In this document: positions 54,240-64,000 of the stretch, piece after piece
Position numbering within the stretch: the stretch's first letter is position 1
Layout of the letters: each line of letters starts with the position of its first letter
Assembly: GCF_900111375.1 (NCBI RefSeq)
Contig: NZ_FOHB01000006.1
Coordinates: forward strand, 245,886-309,885
Length of the DNA stretch: 64,000 nt
Reading direction: 5' to 3'
Origin: Pedococcus cremeus
Lineage (GTDB): Bacteria > Actinomycetota > Actinomycetes > Actinomycetales > Dermatophilaceae
Translations under genes and position numbers: made by a program
The notes under the pieces: model-generated
The model's database searches: none
What the model was told of the DNA's origin: nothing
What the model saw: the letters and a program-made list of their open reading frames with translations, nothing else

Positions 54240-55052
54240 TCAGACTCCCTTCAGGGTGACCCGGTCGGCCGTGCTCACCAGAGCCTCCCATTCCATCGAC
54301 TCCCCTGCACGGGGGGTCAGCCACAGCAGGTACTCGGCGTTGCCCTCCCCGCCCTGGATGGGGCTGGGAGCCAGGGCCCGCGGGTGCAGGCCGGCGGCCA
54401 CGGCGGAGTGGGCCACCTCGGTGATGGCCCAGGCCCGGTCGCCCTGGTCGCGCACGATGCCGCCCTTGCCGAGTCGCGCCCGCCCGACCTCGAACTGCGG
54501 CTTGACGAGCACCACTGCGTCGCCGTCGTCACGGACCAGGGCCCGGAACGTCTCGAGCACCAGCGTCAGGGAGATGAAGCTGAGGTCGGCGACCAGCAGG
54601 TCGACCGGTCCCCCGATCGCCTCGGGCAGCAGGCCCCGCACGGTGGTCTGCGACCGCTCGGTGACCCGCGGGTCCGCGGCCACGACGGCGGCGAGCTGGT
54701 CACGGCCGACGTCGAGAGCGACCACGTGCGCCGCACCGTGGTGCAGCAGCACCTGGGTGAAGCCGCCGGTCGACGCGCCCACGTCGAGGCATCGTCGTCC
54801 CTGCACCGTCAGCCCGAGCGGCGCGAACACCTCCAGGGCACCCACCAGCTTGTATGCCGCGCGGCTCACCCAGGTGGGGCCGGCGTCCCGCACGGCCACC
54901 TCGTCGGTGGCGGTGACGGGCGCCGAGGGCTTGGAGGCCCGGCGGCCGCGGACGTCGACGAGTCCTGCGTCCACCAGCTCCCGGGCGTGGCCACGTGAGC
55001 GCGCCAGCCCGCGGCGCACCAGCTCGGCGTCGAGCCGGCTGCTGTCGCTCAC
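54240..55052 (-). CDS. tlyA: 16S/23S rRNA (cytidine-2'-O)-methyltransferase TlyA
   Basis: TlyA methylates C1409 of 16S and C1920 of 23S rRNA in mycobacteria, which confers capreomycin sensitivity. The 270-residue protein has an N-terminal S4 RNA-binding domain (RLDAELVRRGLARSRGHAREL, residues 6–26). The FtsJ-type methyltransferase domain follows, with SAM motif LDVGASTGGFTQ near residue 90 and VLVKPQFEVGR near residue 182. The GTG start overlaps the upstream small gene by four bases. Both target RNAs are encoded a few kilobases away, though this is coincidental. Confidence 0.95.
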   Translation of the reverse strand: MSDSSRLDAELVRRGLARSRGHARELVDAGLVDVRGRRASKPSAPVTATDEVAVRDAGPTWVSRAAYKLVGALEVFAPLGLTVQGRRCLDVGASTGGFTQVLLHHGAAHVVALDVGRDQLAAVVAADPRVTERSQTTVRGLLPEAIGGPVDLLVADLSFISLTLVLETFRALVRDDGDAVVLVKPQFEVGRARLGKGGIVRDQGDRAWAITEVAHSAVAAGLHPRALAPSPIQGGEGNAEYLLWLTPRAGESMEWEALVSTADRVTLKGV

Positions 55053-55336
55053 TGCCCTCCGAGGTCGGACAGCCGCGACTGCAGGGTGCGGTGCACCCGC
55101 CCACCGGCCTCGACCTGGGCGTCCAGGTCGTCGGGTGCAGCCCCCTCGAGCTCGGCCAGCGCGGCGTCGATCTGCAGGTCGCCGGTAGGTCCGTCGCTCG
55201 TGGGCGCATCGCTGGTGGGCACTCCCGGCGGCGCCGGTCGCGGGCCGGGCACCGGCTGGTTCCGGTCGGGCTGCTCAGGCTGCTCGGGCTGGTTCTGCTC
55301 CGACTGGTTGTGCTCGGACTGGTTCTGCTCGGTCAT
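55049..55336 (-). CDS. Small hypothetical protein with Gln/Asn/Pro-rich N-terminus
   Basis: The 95-residue protein opens with near repeats of [14 protein letters not shown] and a Pro/Gly/Thr linker. It ends with a conserved-looking helix ([20 protein letters not shown]), then [18 protein letters not shown]. Small proteins of this kind before tlyA are common in actinobacteria, and their C-terminal segment is the shared part. Function is unknown. The ATG overlaps the histone-like gene's stop by four bases and its stop overlaps the tlyA start. Confidence 0.7.
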   Translation of the reverse strand: MTEQNQSEHNQSEQNQPEQPEQPDRNQPVPGPRPAPPGVPTSDAPTSDGPTGDLQIDAALAELEGAAPDDLDAQVEAGGRVHRTLQSRLSDLGGQ

Positions 55337-56109
55337 CCGTTGCCGTTCCCTGTCGAGGTCGACTGCGTCGCGGTGGACTTCTTGGCGGTGGCCTTGCTGG
55401 CGGTGGACTTCTTCGCGGCCGACCTCTTCGCCGTGCTCTTCGAGGCGGATGCCTTCGTGGCCGAGGCCTTCCGTGCCGACGTCTTCTTGGCGGTCGACGA
55501 CGTGGCGGCCTTCGTTGCCGTCGCCTTCTTGGCCGTCGCCTTCTTTGCGGTGGACTTCTTGGCCGCTGCCTTCTTGGCCGTCGTCTTCCGCGCGGCGGTC
55601 TTGCGAGCCGTGGCCTTCTTGGCGGTCGCCCGGGCTGCCTGCGGCTGCCTTTCCTCGACGGCCTCCCTCACGGTCTCGCGCACCGCCGGCGTCAGCGCAG
55701 CGCCTGCTGCCGTGACTGCCTCCTCGGCGGGCCGCACACCGGGCAGGGCACGGCCCAGCGGGCTGCGCGACGCCTCGGCCAGCAGCGTGTCGCGCAGGTC
55801 CTCGACCTCGCGGGTCAGCGCGGCCAGGGCCGTCCGTGCGCGGTCGAAGTCGGCGAGCTGCACGACGTCGGCGCGCCCGAGCGCCGACTCGACCTCGCTG
55901 CGGATCAGCGCCACCAGGCTCTCGCGGTTGGCGCGGGCGGCCTCGAGCAGCTGGTCGGCGATCTCGCTGACCTGCAGGGCCCGCTTCGAGACCTCACCTG
56001 CTGCGGGCAGCGACAGCAGCCCCTGGGCGGCCTCGGTGGCCCGCGCCCTCGTCAGCTCACCCAGACCGGACGCCAGCTGCACGTATCCCCGAACGAACTC
56101 GAACGCCAT
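55333..56109 (-). CDS. Histone H1-like protein with Ala/Lys-rich C-terminal tail
   Basis: The 258-residue protein has two parts. Residues 1–145 are helical with heptad character ([42 protein letters not shown]), resembling phasin or heparin-binding regions. Residues 160–250 are a tail of short repeats of the form KKATAKK, KKSTAKK and RKTAARK, rich in Ala, Lys, Thr and Ser like histone H1. The tail should bind DNA or another polyanion. AAGGAGGAGAC precedes the ATG. Related genes upstream of tlyA occur in other actinobacteria. Whether it is a nucleoid protein, like mycobacterial HupB in its tail, is an inference. Confidence 0.75.
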   Translation of the reverse strand: MAFEFVRGYVQLASGLGELTRARATEAAQGLLSLPAAGEVSKRALQVSEIADQLLEAARANRESLVALIRSEVESALGRADVVQLADFDRARTALAALTREVEDLRDTLLAEASRSPLGRALPGVRPAEEAVTAAGAALTPAVRETVREAVEERQPQAARATAKKATARKTAARKTTAKKAAAKKSTAKKATAKKATATKAATSSTAKKTSARKASATKASASKSTAKRSAAKKSTASKATAKKSTATQSTSTGNGNG

Positions 56110-56154
56110 GTCTCCTCCTTCGGCGACCCGGTGTCGCCCCCGTCTGCGGTCACG

Positions 56155-57168
56155 CTAGTGCCAGTCGTCGACTTCCGACACCAAGGACCGGGCCCGCTGC
56201 TCGTCGACGTCCCCCGCGTCGAGGGCCTCGTGCACCGCCGCCATCGCGGCGCGCAGGCGCTCGATGGGTGAGGCGTCCGCGCCGTCGACCTTCCAGGCCC
56301 CGTCGACCAATCGGCGGCGGTGCCCGTTGCACTCCCACCACCCGTCCGAGTCGCGCTCCGCTGGCCGGTATGCCGTGTGCAGGGCCCGCAGGTCCTCGGC
56401 CAGGTAGGTGGGCCGCAGGGCAACGGGCGCCGCCGCGAGGGAGACGGCCGAGTCGACCCCGGTCAGCACCAGCAGCGAGTCCATGCCGGTGGCCACGGCC
56501 CCGGCGATGTCGGTGTCGAGGCGGTCACCCACCGCGAGCAGCTCCGACGGCGCATGGTGCACACGGTCGGCGCACAGGAGGTACAGCGGGGCGTGCGGCT
56601 TCCCGACCACGACGGGGGGCTGGCCCACAGCAGCCTCGACGGCCGCGACGAGCGTTCCGTTGCCGGGCGCCGTGCCGCGGTCGGTCGGCAGCGTGAGGTC
56701 GGTGTTCGTGGCCACCCAGACGGCGCCACCGTGCACCGCGTACGCCGCCTCGGCGAGGTCGGCAGCCGACAGGTCGGGCCCGTAGCCCTGGAGCACCGCG
56801 GTGTACCGGGCCTGCGGGTCGCGGGCCTCTCGGACGGGCACGGCGCGCAGGCCGCGCTCCTCCAACGCCCGCACGACGCCCTCGCCGCCCACGGCGAGCA
56901 CCGCGGAGCCGGGCGCGAGCTGTCCGGCCAGCTGGTGGGCGCCGGCCTGTGCGCTGGTCACGATGTCGGCAGCACCAACCTCCAGCCCCAGCTCGACGAG
57001 GTGGTCGGCCACTGCCTCAGGCGTGCGGGAGGCGTTGTTGGTGGCGTAGAGCACCGGCAGCGGGCAGCCCTGCAGCGCCTCGACGGCGTGGTCCACCGCG
57101 GTCGGTCCGCGGTAGACCACGCCGTCGAGGTCGCAGACCACCGCCTGGTAGGCGTCGAGCAGCGTCAT
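56155..57168 (-). CDS. HAD superfamily phosphatase (NagD / p-nitrophenyl phosphatase type)
   Basis: The 337-residue protein has HAD motif I VVCDLDGVVYRG (aspartates at about 13 and 15). Motif II is YATNNASRTPE near residue 45, a lysine lies in VVVGKPHAPLY near residue 190, and motif III is LAVGDRLDTDIAGAVATGM. The type IIA cap between them matches NagD-like enzymes. Substrate unknown: nucleotide, glycolate or glycerol phosphate are all possible. The ~80-residue C-terminal extension (YRPAERDSDGWWECNGHRR onward) is not part of the HAD core. The ATG at 57168 is preferred to a TTG two codons earlier. Confidence 0.85.
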   Translation of the reverse strand: MTLLDAYQAVVCDLDGVVYRGPTAVDHAVEALQGCPLPVLYATNNASRTPEAVADHLVELGLEVGAADIVTSAQAGAHQLAGQLAPGSAVLAVGGEGVVRALEERGLRAVPVREARDPQARYTAVLQGYGPDLSAADLAEAAYAVHGGAVWVATNTDLTLPTDRGTAPGNGTLVAAVEAAVGQPPVVVGKPHAPLYLLCADRVHHAPSELLAVGDRLDTDIAGAVATGMDSLLVLTGVDSAVSLAAAPVALRPTYLAEDLRALHTAYRPAERDSDGWWECNGHRRRLVDGAWKVDGADASPIERLRAAMAAVHEALDAGDVDEQRARSLVSEVDDWH

Positions 57169-57182
57169 CGGCAACGGTGTTC

Positions 57183-58364
57183 TCAGGCGCGGCGGCTGGG
57201 GCCGGCGGCCTCGTCATCCACGTCGTCGGCACCGTCGATCTGGTCGTCCTCGTCGTCGTTCTCGTCCTCGAGGAGGTCGACCATCACCACGCCGTCGAGC
57301 TCGGCGAGCCTGTCGGCAGCATCGGTCTCGCCCTCGTCGTCAGCATCGGCGGCACGCGAGAACCAGTCCCGTGCCCCGGACTCGTCCCCGGTCGCCAGGA
57401 GCGCGTCGGCGTAGGCGTACGACAGGCGAGCCGTCCACGGCTTCCGCGCCGACGACTTCAGCTGCGGGATCTGCAGGGCGAGCACCGCCGCCTGTGGCTG
57501 CCCGAGGTCGCGGCGGATGCCCGAGATGACGATGGCCAGCTCGACGCGCTCCTCCACGGTGAGCGTGCGCGCCTCGGGCGAGGTCGCCAGCTCCAGGGCC
57601 CGCTCCGGCCGCCCGAGCCCACGCTCGCAGTCGACCATGAGCGGCAGCATGTGCGACGACCCGCTCAGCCGTCGGGCCGTGCGGAACTCGCTCAGCGCCC
57701 GCGCCCACTCGCCCTTGCGGTAGGCCACCAGGCCCAGGGCCTCACGCGCCGCCGGCACGCGACCAGCGCGGCGCACCGCCGTCTCGGCGTGGGCCTCGGC
57801 ACCCACCAGGTCCTCGGCCTCGAGGAGGGCGGCGACCATCACGAGGTGCTGGGCGACGCCTTCGGCGTTCTCCTTGCTCAGGGTCCGCAGCTGCTGGTGC
57901 ACCGAGCGGTCGAGCTCCTTGCCGGTCACCCCCTCGGCGATGCGGGGGTCCGGAAGGCGGGGTGACTTCGGCGCGAGCCGGCTGCCGCCCCGTCGCTCGC
58001 TGTTGTCGAAGGTCCCTGCCGGTCTGGCGTCGCGCTCACCGCCGGGGCCGCCACGGCCCGCTCCACCTCGCCGGTCGCCGGACGCTCCGCCGCGACGGTC
58101 ACCCGCGGCTCCGCTGTCGCGACGGTCGCTGGAACCTGGGCGGCCACCACGACCACCCTCTGGGCCACGGCCGCCACCCTCACTGCGGCCGGCGCCCTGG
58201 CGGGGGCCGCCGCGTCCGGGCTCGCGCCGGTCACCGTCGCGACCGCGTGCGCCTCCCTGGCCACCTGACCCGCCACGGCCACCTTGTCCTCGGTCGCTGC
58301 CGGACGGGCGGTCCCCGCGGCGCCCCTGCGCGTCGTCTCGTCGGCCGGGCCTGTTCTCGGACAC
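57183..58364 (-). CDS. TPR-like protein with Gly/Arg-rich N-terminus and acidic C-terminus
   Basis: The 393-residue protein starts at a GTG after GAGGAGA. Residues 1–115 are low complexity, rich in Gly, Arg and Asp (DRRGGASGDRRGGAGRGG). Residues 130–345 are helical with tetratricopeptide-like pairs (AREALGLVAYRKGEWARALS, LSYAYADALLATGDESGARD). The last ~40 residues are very acidic (LLEDENDDEDDQIDGADD). The basic RGG-like start may bind RNA. No catalytic domain is visible. Proteins of this kind precede the HAD gene in other actinobacteria. It is the first gene of the operon and lies directly downstream of the rRNA operon terminator. Confidence 0.75.
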   Translation of the reverse strand: MSENRPGRRDDAQGRRGDRPSGSDRGQGGRGGSGGQGGARGRDGDRREPGRGGPRQGAGRSEGGGRGPEGGRGGRPGSSDRRDSGAAGDRRGGASGDRRGGAGRGGPGGERDARPAGTFDNSERRGGSRLAPKSPRLPDPRIAEGVTGKELDRSVHQQLRTLSKENAEGVAQHLVMVAALLEAEDLVGAEAHAETAVRRAGRVPAAREALGLVAYRKGEWARALSEFRTARRLSGSSHMLPLMVDCERGLGRPERALELATSPEARTLTVEERVELAIVISGIRRDLGQPQAAVLALQIPQLKSSARKPWTARLSYAYADALLATGDESGARDWFSRAADADDEGETDAADRLAELDGVVMVDLLEDENDDEDDQIDGADDVDDEAAGPSRRA

Positions 58365-58399
58365 GAAGTCTCCTCGTGGTGCGGGGTGGATCGGAGTGC

Positions 58400-58405
58400 A
58401 GTCTA
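58400..58405 (-). promoter_or_regulatory. Candidate -10 element for the TPR protein operon (TAGACT)
   Basis: The minus strand reads GCATAGACTGCA in the short gap between the rRNA terminator and the TPR gene. It gives a leader of about 30 bases containing GAGGAGA. The hexamer equals those before metK and efp. A -35 element is not apparent. Confidence 0.4.
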
Positions 58406-58478
58406 TGCCGTGGCCACCGTGCCTCCGCGCGGCCAACAGGCTCAGCGGACACACGACAACAAAAGACAAGACAAAGAG

Positions 58479-58512
58479 AAAAGGGGGCTCTGCATCAGCA
58501 GAGCCCCCTTTT
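58479..58512 (-). terminator. Intrinsic terminator of the rRNA operon
   Basis: AAAAGGGGGCTCTGC (58479–58493) pairs perfectly with GCAGAGCCCCCTTTT (58498–58512) around a four-base loop. On the minus strand it follows the 5S rRNA by 11 bases and is succeeded by a T-rich stretch (CTCTTTGTCTTGTC). This is a classic terminator. Confidence 0.92.
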
Positions 58513-58523
58513 CGGAAAGTATG

Positions 58524-58641
58524 TTCGGCTGCGTCCTACTCTCCCACACCGTCACCAGTGCAGTACCATCGGCGCTGAAGGGCTTAGCTTCCGGGTTCGG
58601 AATGGGACCGGGCGTTTCCCCTTCGCTATGACAGCCGAAAC
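58524..58641 (-). rRNA. rrf: 5S ribosomal RNA
   Basis: About 118 bases, last gene of the operon. On the minus strand it starts near GTTTCGGCTGTCATAGCG and contains the typical CCCGGTCCCATTCCGAACCC and GAAGCTAAGCCC of 5S rRNA. It ends GGACGCAGCCGAAC, which pairs with the 5' end. End points are within a few bases. Confidence 0.95.
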
Positions 58642-58687
58642 TCTATGGAGATGTCAATCAGGTGTTCCCGACCGTTTCTCGGGAACC

Positions 58688-58706
58688 GCACAGTGGACGC
58701 GAAGCA
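58688..58706 (-). other. 3' arm of the 23S rRNA processing stem
   Basis: The segment GCACAGTGGACGCG (58688–58701), one bulged A and AGCA lie in the 23S–5S spacer. They are complementary to 61866–61883 in the 16S–23S spacer. The two arms flank the 23S rRNA and would pair in the precursor to form a stalk for RNase III-type processing. Confidence 0.75.
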
Positions 58707-58737
58707 ATCTTCTCTGCCTTTTCAGCAGAAGTGTGTA

Positions 58738-63776
<5,039 letters not shown>

Positions 63777-64000
63777 ATGTTTAGCTCGTGACCCGAAGAC
63801 CACGAAACTGCTACCCAAGAAGGGTTGTTTCACTGACTGAGCAAGAACAACTAGCCATTGCTAGAAATTCATTGTCAACCAAAGGATTTTCGTTCGACAT
63901 GACCGCATCCCCAGACCTTTAGCCCGGTTCGCCGCCACCTCGAGACGAGGTAATTGGCATCGATTTTTGACACGCTGTTGAGTTCTCAAGGTTCGGACGC
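63777..64000 (-). promoter_or_regulatory. 16S leader and possible rRNA promoter region
   Basis: The 224 bases upstream of 16S contain, on the minus strand, TTGACA (63873–63878), an 18-base spacer and CTAGTT (63849–63854), a possible promoter near the 16S 5' end. Further upstream is TTGAGAACTCAACAGCGTG (palindrome at 63978–63989), an element typical of actinobacterial rRNA leaders, so the main promoters probably lie beyond the window. A CTAGC/GCTAG inverted repeat overlaps the -10 candidate. Confidence 0.55.

Overview
High-GC actinobacterial chromosome. The gene order closely follows conserved actinobacterial blocks: metK–coaBC–rpoZ–gmk–mihF, the pyr operon, nusB–efp, aroBKC, aroE–mltG–ruvX–alaS, and tlyA–nadK–recN–steA–steB with pyrG and a NUDIX gene. 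GTG starts are frequent, start/stop overlaps (ATGA, GTGA, TGATG) are common, and the 23S rRNA is about 3.1 kb. I infer the order Micrococcales, possibly near Intrasporangiaceae. This rests on gene order and general character, not on a database match.

Layout. Bases 1–13,744 (minus strand) run from the start of metK through coaBC, rpoZ, gmk and mihF to a tightly overlapped pyrimidine operon: pyrR, pyrB, pyrC, a small membrane protein, carA, carB, pyrK, pyrD, pyrF. Its leader carries a hairpin matching the PyrR-binding consensus that buries the pyrR Shine-Dalgarno. Bases 13,745–14,049 hold that leader, a 15-bp tandem repeat and a 14-bp perfect hairpin. Two plus-strand pairs interrupt the minus-strand housekeeping block: a MetE-like/dehydrogenase pair (14,050–16,106) and an LAFTG surface protein with a DUF4012 protein (17,397–19,736). 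Around them lie nusB, efp, aroB, aroK, aroC, ppdK, a prepilin peptidase, aroE, mltG, ruvX, alaS, two small membrane proteins and rarA.

Bases 34,185–37,608 (plus) carry an MmpL transporter, an acetyltransferase and a cupin, ending at a long bidirectional terminator facing aspS. Then come a GerMN/Gmad2 protein, a YchJ protein, a LysR regulator divergent from an EamA exporter, and the NUDIX gene. From 58,364 down to 43,743 a long minus-strand series reads TPR protein, HAD phosphatase, Ala/Lys-rich histone-like protein, small protein, tlyA, nadK, recN, steA, steB, polyprenyl-phosphate sugar transferase, MurJ-type flippase, glycosyltransferase, pyrG. The right end (58,479–64,000) is an rRNA operon read on the minus strand (16S, 23S, 5S) with no spacer tRNA, complementary 23S-flanking arms and a strong intrinsic terminator.

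How it works together. The window is mostly core metabolism: UMP and CTP synthesis, the shikimate pathway, CoA and NADP synthesis, aminoacylation, translation factors and cell-envelope assembly. The least explained features are a dispersed octamer (GTATGCCG, 27 copies found by eye, about 2 expected from base composition), the steA-steB-linked transferase/flippase/glycosyltransferase module, and the repeat-plus-hairpin between the divergent pyrR and metE-like genes. I found no phage, insertion sequence, CRISPR or tRNA gene.
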